7,761 nt of DNA from the NCBI GenBank assembly GCA_002419445.1, contig DIGC01000004.1, forward strand, positions 1-7,761. The letters are read 5' to 3'. Below are positions 1 to 6,510 of the stretch, piece after piece (within the stretch, counting starts at the first letter, position 1; each line of letters begins with the position of its first letter). The notes below the pieces were generated by a model, which was not told the origin of the DNA, made no database searches, and saw nothing but the letters and a program-made list of their open reading frames with translations. The DNA is from Caryophanales bacterium UBA5732 (GTDB lineage: Bacteria; Bacillota_I; Bacilli_A; Izemoplasmatales; Hujiaoplasmataceae). A program made the position numbers and the translations under genes.

Positions 1-1029
1 GATCGTAGCGATCCGTCTTCGGCTTTGCTGGAAGTTTTAGATCCAGAACAAAATCAATTCTTTAGCGACCATTATGTTGAAGAAGATTATGATCTATCTC
101 AAGTTATCTTCATTACCACAGCTAATTACTTGCAAAACATTCCCGATCCCTTAAGAGACAGAATGGAAGTTATCGAACTAAGCTCTTATACGGAGATTGA
201 AAAATTTCATATTGCTAAGCAATTCCTTGTCGAAAAACAAATTAAAAGTCACGGCTTAGAAATGAAGAAATTGACAATCACAGATGCCGTTATTAAGACA
301 ATCATCAGAGATTACACTCGTGAAGCGGGTGTAAGACAGTTAGAACGTTTAATAGGCTCAATTGTCCGTAAATCCATTAAGCAGATTTTAACTAAAAATT
401 TAGATAATATTACCATAAAACAAGATAATCTTGCTAAATATCTCGGTAAACCATTATTCAAGAATAATCAGGTTTCAAAAACCGATATGGTAGGTGTCGT
501 GACTGGTTTAGCTTATACAATGGCCGGTGGAGACACTTTAGAAGTAGAAGCTACTTATTACGAAGGAAAGAATAATTTGGTTTTAACTGGAAATTTAGGC
601 GATGTCATGAAAGAATCAGCCATGGCTGCACTTTCTTATGTTAAGAGCAATTCTAAAAAATTAAAAATATCCCCTGAAGTGCTGGAAAAGAATGATTTTC
701 ATATCCATGTGCCAGAGGGTGCGATACCAAAAGACGGTCCTTCGGCTGGAGTTACGATTGCTACTGCGCTAATCTCAGTAATGACAAACCGCAAAGTAAA
801 TCGTTTTATTGGAATGACAGGAGAAATAACCCTTAATGGGCGCGTACTTCCGATTGGTGGTTTGAAAGAAAAATCGATTGCTGCCGCAAGAACTGGTTTA
901 AAAGAAATTATCATTCCTGAAGGAAATGAAAAAGATGTCGAAGATATTCCAAAGGAAGTTCAAGATGTCTTAAAAATTCATTTTGCTAAAACGATTGACG
1001 ATGTTATAAAAATTGCTTTGCTTGATTAA
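1..1029 (+). CDS. lon: ATP-dependent protease Lon (LonA), 3' part
   Basis: This is the C-terminal 342 codons of Lon, a cytoplasmic hexameric AAA+ serine protease that unfolds and degrades damaged and regulatory proteins. The frame is open from base 1, so the gene starts outside the window; LonA is usually near 770-800 residues. Visible in order (codons counted from base 1): the end of the AAA+ module with SSALLEVLDPEQN, the sensor-1 stretch FITTAN and the arginine-rich PLRDRME; the helical sensor-2 region with REAGVRQLER; and the complete protease domain. The catalytic Ser is codon 248 (nt 742-744) in PKDGPSAG. The Lys is codon 291 (nt 871-873) in GGLKEK, 43 residues later as in E. coli Lon (S679/K722). 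The active site is therefore intact. The usual RGDP before SSAL reads RSDP here. The gene ends with TAA and is followed at once by a terminator. Confidence 0.97.
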   Translation, partial: DRSDPSSALLEVLDPEQNQFFSDHYVEEDYDLSQVIFITTANYLQNIPDPLRDRMEVIELSSYTEIEKFHIAKQFLVEKQIKSHGLEMKKLTITDAVIKTIIRDYTREAGVRQLERLIGSIVRKSIKQILTKNLDNITIKQDNLAKYLGKPLFKNNQVSKTDMVGVVTGLAYTMAGGDTLEVEATYYEGKNNLVLTGNLGDVMKESAMAALSYVKSNSKKLKISPEVLEKNDFHIHVPEGAIPKDGPSAGVTIATALISVMTNRKVNRFIGMTGEITLNGRVLPIGGLKEKSIAAARTGLKEIIIPEGNEKDVEDIPKEVQDVLKIHFAKTIDDVIKIALLD

Positions 1030-1054
1030 GCTATCTTATTTAGATAGCTTTTTT
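1028..1054 (+). terminator. Intrinsic terminator of lon
   Basis: AAGCTATCT (1028-1036) pairs perfectly over 9 bp with AGATAGCTT (1042-1050) around a 5-nt loop, and a run of six T (1049-1054) follows. The left arm begins in the last two bases of the lon stop codon. Only 27 nt separate the T run from the next start codon. Confidence 0.9.
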
Positions 1055-1081
1055 GGCTTTGTTAAAATCACATGAGGGCAT

Positions 1082-1738
1082 ATGAAAAAATTTAAGAAAC
1101 CATTGATTTACATGCTTGGTTTATCGATATTAGGGTTTAGTGTTACGCTTTTTCAAAAATCAAATTTGGGAATGGGTTCTTGGGACGCATTAAATCGTAA
1201 CTTTTATGAAGGAATACCTTTGGATTATCGTTACCTAACGCCAATTATGGCGATGATATTAATATCATTAGCTTATCTAATTGAAAAGAAAAAACCTAAT
1301 CTAATGATGCTTTTCCCCTTAGTGATAAGTTTTTACATAGGATTGGTTATTGATGTACTATTGCTAGTAATTCCCGACGTAACCCAATTGTCAATTTTGT
1401 ATAATATAACATATGTGTTCTTGGCCCTGATTCTTGTTGCAATCGCTTTAAATATGATTGTATTATGTGATTATCCGCTTCCTGCACTTGATCAATTTTG
1501 TTTAGCCATTGCCAGAAGGTTTAAAATTACATTTGGCAAAGGTAAACTTATCGGTGAAGCACTAGCCTTAGTGGCTGCTATTATCGTCGGTCTAGCTTTT
1601 TCACACGAAGAACAGTTTTTTTTCCTCGGACCAAACACCGCCATAGCCTTAGTTTTTATCGGAATCTTTGTTGATTTTTTTGCCAAACCTATCAAAAAGA
1701 TATTAGGAGACATGAATGATTATCGAAATATTCGCTGA
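1082..1738 (+). CDS. YczE/YyaS/YitT-type integral membrane protein
   Basis: This is a 218-residue polytopic membrane protein with no catalytic motif. Hydrophobic stretches at about residues 8-26, 50-67, 74-97, 104-128, 157-173 and 180-201 suggest five or six membrane segments. A basic N-terminus (MKKFKK) and a basic tail (KPIKK near 202-206) suggest both ends may be cytoplasmic. After the first segment comes NLGMGSWDAL (28-37), the glycine-rich LGxxxWD motif I associate with the YczE/YyaS family (COG2364). Members are annotated as membrane proteins, and to my knowledge their transported substrate, if any, is not established. The start is ATG 1082 behind GAGGG (1074-1078) with only 3 nt of spacing, so initiation may be weak. 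The 3' end overlaps the Nudix gene by 23 nt, which implies co-transcription. Family assignment is from motif and topology; no specific function is claimed. Confidence 0.75.
   Translation: MKKFKKPLIYMLGLSILGFSVTLFQKSNLGMGSWDALNRNFYEGIPLDYRYLTPIMAMILISLAYLIEKKKPNLMMLFPLVISFYIGLVIDVLLLVIPDVTQLSILYNITYVFLALILVAIALNMIVLCDYPLPALDQFCLAIARRFKITFGKGKLIGEALALVAAIIVGLAFSHEEQFFFLGPNTAIALVFIGIFVDFFAKPIKKILGDMNDYRNIR
1705..1710 (+). promoter_or_regulatory. Ribosome binding site inside the upstream gene, fixing the Nudix start
   Basis: AGGAGA lies in the last codons of the membrane protein gene, 5 nt before ATG 1716. An in-frame Met codon of the upstream gene (ATG 1712) sits 4 nt before the Nudix ATG but is in the other frame. 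The spacing and the absence of another in-frame ATG before the Nudix core support 1716 as the start and imply translational coupling. Confidence 0.7.
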
Positions 1739-2192
1739 TAACCTCAGCAAAAAAGATATAAGTAAAAACCTTCATCGCTCTGCTAGAGCGATTGTTTTGC
1801 ATGAGCATAAAGTATTACTTTTACACGCAAAAGCAATAGATGTATTTATGGTACCGGGCGGAGGAATCGAATTGGGGGAAACACCCGAAATAGCTGTCAT
1901 TCGCGAACTTAAGGAAGAGACTGGCTATGATGGAAAAATAATCAAAAAGACGGTTGTAATTAAAGAATATTTTCCAGAAGACAGTTGGGAAACACATTAT
2001 TTTATTGTCGAAGCTAATCTCAATTATCAATTTTCCCTTAATTTAACTGATGAAGAAATAAAGCAAAATATCGAACAAAAATGGTTCCCGATTGAAGAAG
2101 CTTTAACGTTACTGGATAGTTACGATTCACCCTTTGTCCATGGTAGTAATATAATGCAAAGAGAGTTTATTGCGATAATTAATTCACTATAA
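1716..2192 (+). CDS. Nudix hydrolase
   Basis: This is a 158-residue single-domain Nudix protein. The Nudix box GX5EX7REUXEEXG is complete: G49, E55, then R63-E64-L65-K66-E67-E68-T69-G70. It follows the usual strand and turn VPGGG (46-50). The glutamates at 64, 67 and 68 are the expected Mg2+ ligands for cleaving a nucleoside diphosphate linked to another moiety. Strand RSARAIVLHEHKVLLLHA (21-38) is the typical first part of the fold, and QKWFPIEEAL (121-130) is the common C-terminal 'W.p..e.' segment. The substrate cannot be told from sequence; 8-oxo-dGTP, ADP-ribose and nucleotide sugars are all possible, and no MutT- or RNA-decapping-specific signature is obvious. The gene overlaps the preceding membrane gene by 23 nt and ends 12 nt before the next start, so the three genes look like one transcription unit. 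Confidence 0.9.
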   Translation: MIIEIFADNLSKKDISKNLHRSARAIVLHEHKVLLLHAKAIDVFMVPGGGIELGETPEIAVIRELKEETGYDGKIIKKTVVIKEYFPEDSWETHYFIVEANLNYQFSLNLTDEEIKQNIEQKWFPIEEALTLLDSYDSPFVHGSNIMQREFIAIINSL

Positions 2193-2204
2193 TTAGGAGA
2201 TTTT

Positions 2205-3878
2205 ATGCTAGTTAATTCGAGCGCAGTTTTAAATTATAATCGCTGTCGAAGGTTTGCTGCACTTAATGATCCGTTTACAGCTCTATATCTCAGTGGTGAT
2301 TTTTCCGATGAAAATTCGGTTTTTCACGATATACTACTAAGCCATCTTTATCAACCGAACCGAGAAATCCGTAAAAACATAAATTTAACTTATGAATTTG
2401 AACATGAAATAACTCTTTCTGAAAACTATGATTTTATTATCGACGATAAAAATGTTTATTGTTTATTGCCATACACTTCAACTGAAATTCTTGAACTAAA
2501 GTATAAAGAAGACAAACAAAAACTTCAACTCTTTACCAAGAATTCTCTTGGAGTATACACAATTAGGTATCCCGAAATCATCACGAGAAGCTTCCAAGAA
2601 AAGCTCGATAAACTTTATTCTGCTTATGAAACTATCGGAAGAGTGGTCTTTAGTTACGCACTTAAAAGTTATATCTTAAAAAAAGTATATCCTAAGAAGA
2701 ATTACCAATTATATTATGTTTTATTGAATTCTGATTATAAATATGACGGAATTTCTTATACTGATAAACTGTATCATCAATTTGATTTCTCCGGAATCAA
2801 GAATTTAAATGAAATAGTTGAAATTGCCTTATTTAGGATGATCAATCATTTAGAATTAAACGATTTTACTCCTTGTATGTTAGTAAAAAAAGCTTGTGAA
2901 AAAAACCAAACCAATGAATGTAAATTTACTAAGTTTTGTTATTCTCATTTACCAGAAAACACTTCAATTCTCGCTTATTTCAATTCGCATTTAGGATTCA
3001 ATGAATTAGCAGATGAAGGCAATATCCATCATGACACTTATGATTTATTGAATGATGGGTATGTTTCCATGCAAGATGTTCCGATTTCTTGGCTAAAAGA
3101 TCAAAATCGTCTAATGCAAAGATACTGCGTTGATAACCAAAGTCTCTATTATCACCTTGACAAAATAAAAAAAGGGTTAATGACTTTAAAATATCCAATT
3201 TATTATCTTGATTTTGAAGCACTCCCCCAAGCAATACCGAAGTTTATTGGCGAAAGCCCCTATTCTCAATCTGTATTTCAATATTCATTGCATATTGAAA
3301 ATCAAGAAAATGAACTTTCTTCAATTAGTAAAAATCATTTTGGTTTTATCGCTAATCCCAACAAAGATGAACGTGAGGATTTACTTAAAAACTTAATTAA
3401 ACTTCTAAGTCAAACTGATTCAAGCATTGTCGTTTATAATAAAACTTTTGAAAAGACCAGATTAGAAGAATTAAAAGAAATATTCCCTAATTACCGAAAA
3501 GAAATCGATAGAATCATCTCAAGACTATTTGATTTGCTCGATATCGTTAAAATTAATAAAAGCTTCTATCAAGAACTTGGCTTTAAAGATGAAGATCTTG
3601 AAACATATAATCTATATCATCCGGATTTAAATGGTTCATATTCTTTAAAAAAGGTAATCAAATTATTTAATCCCGATGCATATGATAATCTTATAATTAA
3701 TGACGGGGTTAAAGCTTATAAAGCTTATTTAAAAATGGCTGATATAAGCCCAATCGAAGCTGAAAATACCAAAAGAGATTTATTTTTATATTGTCGTCAA
3801 GACACTTATTCAATGTATCAAATCATTCAAGGTTTGAAACAATTAATTTCTCCTGATTTTACAGTAAAAAATTCTTGA
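2205..3878 (+). CDS. DUF2779 protein: Cas4/RecB-like N-terminal half plus DEDDy exonuclease-like half
   Basis: This 557-residue protein matches the DUF2779 family (PF11074) as I remember it, through PIYYLDFEA, VYNKTFEKTRLEEL and GSYSLKKVI. The N-terminal half (1 to about 250) resembles Cas4/RecB-type nucleases: Cys14 in NRCRRF, a possible PD-(D/E)XK site with an Asp near 76-80 and E97-L-K99, and a cluster C231-x7-C239-x5-C245. One early Cys plus three late Cys is the layout that binds a 4Fe-4S cluster in Cas4 and AddB. The C-terminal half (about 328-545) has DnaQ-type exonuclease motifs: D336-x-E338, N412-K-T-F-E416, an acidic stretch FDLLDIVK (442-449), and Y529-x3-D533. The fold assignment is inference; the substrate (DNA or RNA) is unknown. 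Start ATG 2205 has TTAGGAGA (2193-2200) with 4 nt spacing. The TGA stop overlaps the rpsO -35 box. Confidence is high for the family, moderate for nuclease activity. Confidence 0.82.
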   Translation: MLVNSSAVLNYNRCRRFAALNDPFTALYLSGDFSDENSVFHDILLSHLYQPNREIRKNINLTYEFEHEITLSENYDFIIDDKNVYCLLPYTSTEILELKYKEDKQKLQLFTKNSLGVYTIRYPEIITRSFQEKLDKLYSAYETIGRVVFSYALKSYILKKVYPKKNYQLYYVLLNSDYKYDGISYTDKLYHQFDFSGIKNLNEIVEIALFRMINHLELNDFTPCMLVKKACEKNQTNECKFTKFCYSHLPENTSILAYFNSHLGFNELADEGNIHHDTYDLLNDGYVSMQDVPISWLKDQNRLMQRYCVDNQSLYYHLDKIKKGLMTLKYPIYYLDFEALPQAIPKFIGESPYSQSVFQYSLHIENQENELSSISKNHFGFIANPNKDEREDLLKNLIKLLSQTDSSIVVYNKTFEKTRLEELKEIFPNYRKEIDRIISRLFDLLDIVKINKSFYQELGFKDEDLETYNLYHPDLNGSYSLKKVIKLFNPDAYDNLIINDGVKAYKAYLKMADISPIEAENTKRDLFLYCRQDTYSMYQIIQGLKQLISPDFTVKNS

Positions 3879-3903
3879 TAATATTTAAAGGCTATGATAT
3901 AAT
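3875..3903 (+). promoter_or_regulatory. Promoter of rpsO
   Basis: TTGATA (3875-3880) and TATAAT (3898-3903) are separated by an ideal 17 bp. A TG at 3895-3896 makes it an extended -10. Transcription should start near 3909-3911. The -35 hexamer contains the TGA stop of the upstream gene (3876-3878). No terminator stands before it, so read-through from the upstream operon into rpsO is also possible. Confidence 0.92.
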
Positions 3904-3910
3904 ACTCCAT

Positions 3911-3985
3911 GCGCCTATAGACTGGATACTTGCGACACTCCAACGCTGCTTTCTGGTTCTAGGTAAGTAAATATACAAAAGGAGG
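3911..3985 (+). promoter_or_regulatory. Structured rpsO mRNA leader, probable S15 autoregulatory element
   Basis: The leader between the predicted start site and the S15 ribosome binding site contains a block (about 3921-3951: CTGGATACTTGCGACACTCC, then AACGCTGC) that I recall as conserved upstream of rpsO in Firmicutes, where S15 represses its own translation. Visible pairings: an outer stem CCTA (3914-3917) with TAGG (3960-3963), a hairpin GCG (3932-3934) with CGC (3944-3946), and TGGA (3923-3926) with TCCA (3939-3942) in the hairpin loop, giving an H-type pseudoknot. The same loop's CTCC (3938-3941) also complements GGAG (3981-3984) of the Shine-Dalgarno. There is no terminator-like T run, so control would be translational. 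Family and mechanism are from memory and hand folding. Confidence 0.65.
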
Positions 3986-3993
3986 TTAAAGCT

Positions 3994-4263
3994 ATGGCAT
4001 TAACAAAAGAAAGAGTTAAAGCGATCGTTGTTGAAAACCAATTAAAAGAAGGGGACACTGGTTCTCCAGAAGTACAAGTTGCTTTATTAACAGAAGAAAT
4101 TAATCTTTTGAACGAGCATCTTAAGGTTCATAGACATGATCATCATTCTCGTAGAGGCTTATTAATGAAGGTTGGTAAACGTAGAAGTTTATTAAACTAT
4201 TTAAAGACTGTCTCACTTACAAGATATGCTAATTTAGTCAGTAAATTAGGATTAAGAAGATAA
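3994..4263 (+). CDS. rpsO: 30S ribosomal protein S15
   Basis: This is an 89-residue protein, the standard length of bacterial S15. S15 is a primary 16S rRNA-binding protein of the 30S platform; it binds the h20/h21/h22 junction and helps form an intersubunit bridge. The conserved core is present: GDTGSPEVQVALLTEEI (20-36) and the RNA-binding segment HLKVHRHDHHSRRGLLM (42-58). This contains H42, D49 and S52, equal to the rRNA-contacting H41, D48 and S51 when Met is not counted. The GKRRSLLNYL helix follows. The start is ATG 3994 behind a strong AAAGGAGG (3978-3985) with 8 nt spacing. The gene has its own promoter and probable autoregulatory leader, ends with TAA, and is followed by a hairpin terminator and then pnp. 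The rpsO-pnp order is widely conserved in bacteria, from E. coli to Bacillus. Confidence 0.98.
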   Translation: MALTKERVKAIVVENQLKEGDTGSPEVQVALLTEEINLLNEHLKVHRHDHHSRRGLLMKVGKRRSLLNYLKTVSLTRYANLVSKLGLRR

Positions 4264-4270
4264 GTTATAT

Positions 4271-4299
4271 GCACTCGAGTTTTCGGGTGCTATTTCTTT
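4271..4299 (+). terminator. Intrinsic terminator between rpsO and pnp
   Basis: GCACTCG (4271-4277) pairs with CGGGTGC (4284-4290), 7 bp with one T-G wobble, around a 6-nt loop. A T-rich but interrupted tail (TATTTCTTT, 4291-4299) follows. The broken T run suggests partial termination, leaving some rpsO transcript to enter pnp. Confidence 0.8.
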
Positions 4300-4326
4300 G
4301 AATTTTATGAAAAAATTAATTACTTA

Positions 4327-4335
4327 TGGTATAAT
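4327..4335 (+). promoter_or_regulatory. Extended -10 promoter of pnp
   Basis: TGGTATAAT gives a perfect TATAAT (4330-4335) with the extended TG. No good -35 hexamer lies 16-18 bp upstream; the AT-rich sequence there reads ATGAAA/TATGAA. Transcription should start near 4341-4343, giving a leader of about 40 nt. Confidence 0.75.
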
Positions 4336-4380
4336 AGTTCGTTAACAAGAGTATTTTAGAATTTGAAATGAGGAAAATAA

Positions 4381-6498
4381 ATGAAAAAAGTTTTTAAAAG
4401 AGATTTTTATGGAACAGAACTAGTTGTTGAAGTCGGTCAATTAGCAAAACAAGCAACAGGTGCGTGCTTAGTTAGATATGGTGAGACTGCAGTATTATCT
4501 GCGTCAGTACTAAGTAAAGATCCCACAGATCAAGATTTCTTTCCTTTGATGGTTATCTATCAAGAAAAATTATATTCAGCAGGTAAAATTCCTGGTGGAT
4601 TTTTAAGGAGAGAAGGGCGTCCAACTGAGCATGAAACCTTAATTTCACGCGCAATCGACAGACCTTTAAGACCACTTTTCGCGGAAGGTTTCCGTAATGA
4701 AGTTCAAGTAATCAATACCGTATTAAGTGCTGATCCTAACAAATCGCCGGAAATGACTGCAATGTTTGGTGCTTCTTTATCTTTAGCCATCGGTGGCGCA
4801 CCATTTGACGGTCCAATTGCTGGAGTTATGGTTGGTTTAATCAATGGGGAATTTATCCTAAATCCAAATCCAGAAGAATTATTGATTTCTGATTTAGATT
4901 TAATGGTAGCTGGTACTAAGGACGCTATCAATATGGTTGAAGCTGGAGCGAAGGAAGTTGATGAAGATACGATTCTCAACGCTTTGATGTTTGCTCATGA
5001 GAAGATTAAAGAATTAGTCGCTTTCCAAGAAGAAATAGTTGCTGAAGTTGGTAAAGAAAGAATTGAAGTTCAGTTAATTACAGTTCCTCAAGAAATTGAA
5101 AACCGTGTAAAAGAGCTTGAAGCCGGAAGAATTACTAAAGCAGTTTCAATTTATGAAAAATTAGAGAGACAAAACACAATCGAAGACATCGAGAATGAAA
5201 TTCTTGAAGTTATCGAACATGAATATAAAACCGCAAAACTAGATAAAGAGGAAATTGACGTAAATCTGACCTTTGCTAAACAAGTTTTAGAAATGATTCA
5301 AGTTTTAGAAGTTAGAAGATTAATCACAGTCGATAAAATTCGCCCAGACGGTAGAAAAACAGACGAAATCAGACCGCTTGATTCAGAAATAGATTTATTA
5401 GTTAGAACTCATGGTTCTGCTCTATTTACTAGAGGACAAACTCAAGCTTTAGCTGTAGTTACTTTGGGTGCTTTAAGAGAATCACAAATCATTGACGGCG
5501 TAAGCGTTGAAGATGGTAAGAGATTCATGTTACATTATAACTTCCCACAATTTTCCGTTGGTTCCACAGGACGTTATGGTTTTGTCGGACGTAGAGAAAT
5601 CGGACATGGCGCGTTAGGCGAAAGAGCATTACTACAAGTATTGCCGAACGAAGAAGAATTCCCTTACGCTATCAGAGTCGTATCTGAAGTATTAGAATCA
5701 AACGGCTCATCTTCACAAGCCACTATTTGTGCTGGTTCGATGGCTTTAATGGCGGCTGGAGTTCCGATAAAAGCTCAAGTAGCCGGTATTGCTATGGGGT
5801 TAGTTAAAGAAGCCAACAATTATACAATCTTAACTGATATTCAAGGCTTAGAAGATCATTTCGGTGATATGGACTTTAAAGTTGCCGGAACAAGAAAAGG
5901 TATCTGTTCACTACAAATGGATATTAAGATTTCCGGTATAACTAAAGAAATCTTCAAAGAATCTTTATATCAAGCTAGACATGCAAGAATGGAAATCTTA
6001 GACAATATGGATTCAGTTATTGCTGAACCAAAGAAAGATTTATCAAAATATGCTCCAAAAGTTAAATTAATGCAAGTTTCACCAGATAAGATCAGAGATA
6101 TTATCGGTGCTGGTGGTAAAAACATTACCGCAATTATCGAACAATGTGGAAATGTTAAAATTGACATTGAACAAGATGGTCGTATTATCTTAATGCATGA
6201 AGAAACATTCTTTATTGATAAAGCTATCAAATTAATTGAAAACATTATCCGTGAAGTTGAAATTGGCACTAAATACTTTGGAAAAGTCGTAAGAATTGAA
6301 AAATTCGGTGCTTTTGTCGAGTTATGGCCAGGTCAAGACGGTTTAGTTCATATTTCAAAACTTGACACAAAACATATTAAAAACGTTGAAGATGTAGTTA
6401 AACTTGGAGATGTAATCGAAGTTAAGGTTATCGGCGTTGATGATAAGGGTCGTGTTGATTTATCAAGAAAAGCTATATTAGAAGAAGTTCAACAGTGA
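4381..6498 (+). CDS. pnp: Polyribonucleotide nucleotidyltransferase (PNPase)
   Basis: This 705-residue protein has the full length and domain order of bacterial PNPase, a trimeric 3'-5' phosphorolytic exoribonuclease that releases nucleoside diphosphates during mRNA decay. Residues 1 to about 145 form the first RNase PH domain, with the RNA-entry loop GGFLRREGRP (72-81; E. coli has FFRR). A linking helical domain runs to about 310. The second, catalytic RNase PH domain (about 320-545) has SNGSSSQ (440-446), the phosphate-binding serines, and D486 and D492, the positions of the E. coli catalytic aspartates. A KH domain follows (about 553-620, GxxG loop G576-A-G-G579), then an S1 domain (about 628-697, from GTKYFGKVVRI). 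The start is ATG 4381 with GAGGA (4370-4374), 6 nt spacing. It lies downstream of rpsO with its own promoter; the TGA stop overlaps the rnpB promoter, and no terminator separates it from rnpB. Confidence 0.98.
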   Translation: MKKVFKRDFYGTELVVEVGQLAKQATGACLVRYGETAVLSASVLSKDPTDQDFFPLMVIYQEKLYSAGKIPGGFLRREGRPTEHETLISRAIDRPLRPLFAEGFRNEVQVINTVLSADPNKSPEMTAMFGASLSLAIGGAPFDGPIAGVMVGLINGEFILNPNPEELLISDLDLMVAGTKDAINMVEAGAKEVDEDTILNALMFAHEKIKELVAFQEEIVAEVGKERIEVQLITVPQEIENRVKELEAGRITKAVSIYEKLERQNTIEDIENEILEVIEHEYKTAKLDKEEIDVNLTFAKQVLEMIQVLEVRRLITVDKIRPDGRKTDEIRPLDSEIDLLVRTHGSALFTRGQTQALAVVTLGALRESQIIDGVSVEDGKRFMLHYNFPQFSVGSTGRYGFVGRREIGHGALGERALLQVLPNEEEFPYAIRVVSEVLESNGSSSQATICAGSMALMAAGVPIKAQVAGIAMGLVKEANNYTILTDIQGLEDHFGDMDFKVAGTRKGICSLQMDIKISGITKEIFKESLYQARHARMEILDNMDSVIAEPKKDLSKYAPKVKLMQVSPDKIRDIIGAGGKNITAIIEQCGNVKIDIEQDGRIILMHEETFFIDKAIKLIENIIREVEIGTKYFGKVVRIEKFGAFVELWPGQDGLVHISKLDTKHIKNVEDVVKLGDVIEVKVIGVDDKGRVDLSRKAILEEVQQ

Positions 6499-6504
6499 TA
6501 TAAT
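6496..6504 (+). promoter_or_regulatory. Extended -10 promoter of rnpB
   Basis: TGATATAAT contains a perfect TATAAT (6499-6504) preceded by the extended TG, which is the first two bases of the pnp stop codon. A second TATAAT overlaps at 6504-6509. No consensus -35 is visible. The start expected about 7 nt after 6504 falls at 6511, the first base of the closing helix of RNase P RNA. Confidence 0.75.
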
Positions 6505-6510
6505 ATAATT

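Noticed and set aside
699..914. Minus-strand open frame inside lon
   Set aside because: It lies opposite the conserved Lon protease domain and has no ribosome binding site or recognisable protein; it is a shadow of the coding strand. The same holds for the minus-strand frames at 1492-1713, 1821-2030, 2998-3234, 4704-4979 and 5970-6269.
1060..1068. TGTTAAAAT as an extended -10 for the membrane-protein operon
   Set aside because: There is no -35 match, it abuts the lon terminator, and a start near 1075 would place the ribosome binding site at the extreme 5' end. Too weak to list as a promoter.
1072..1095. Seven-codon frame starting ATG 1072, overlapping the membrane-protein start
   Set aside because: It has no ribosome binding site of its own and no sign of a leader-peptide function; chance ATG next to the Shine-Dalgarno.
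1776..1790. Perfect inverted repeat CGCTCT-GCT-AGAGCG followed by ATTGTTTTG, terminator-like
   Set aside because: It lies early in the Nudix gene and encodes the conserved HRSARAIV strand; the T run is short and broken. Chance from codon choice is more likely than attenuation.
3208..3396. 62-codon plus-strand frame inside the DUF2779 gene
   Set aside because: It is out of frame within the conserved DFEA-containing region, with no ribosome binding site and a composition typical of a frame-shifted reading.
1082..3878. The three-gene unit as a CRISPR-associated or phage-defence island
   Set aside because: The Cas4-like half invites this, but there is no repeat array, no other cas gene, no mobile-element signature, and the setting is core housekeeping genes.
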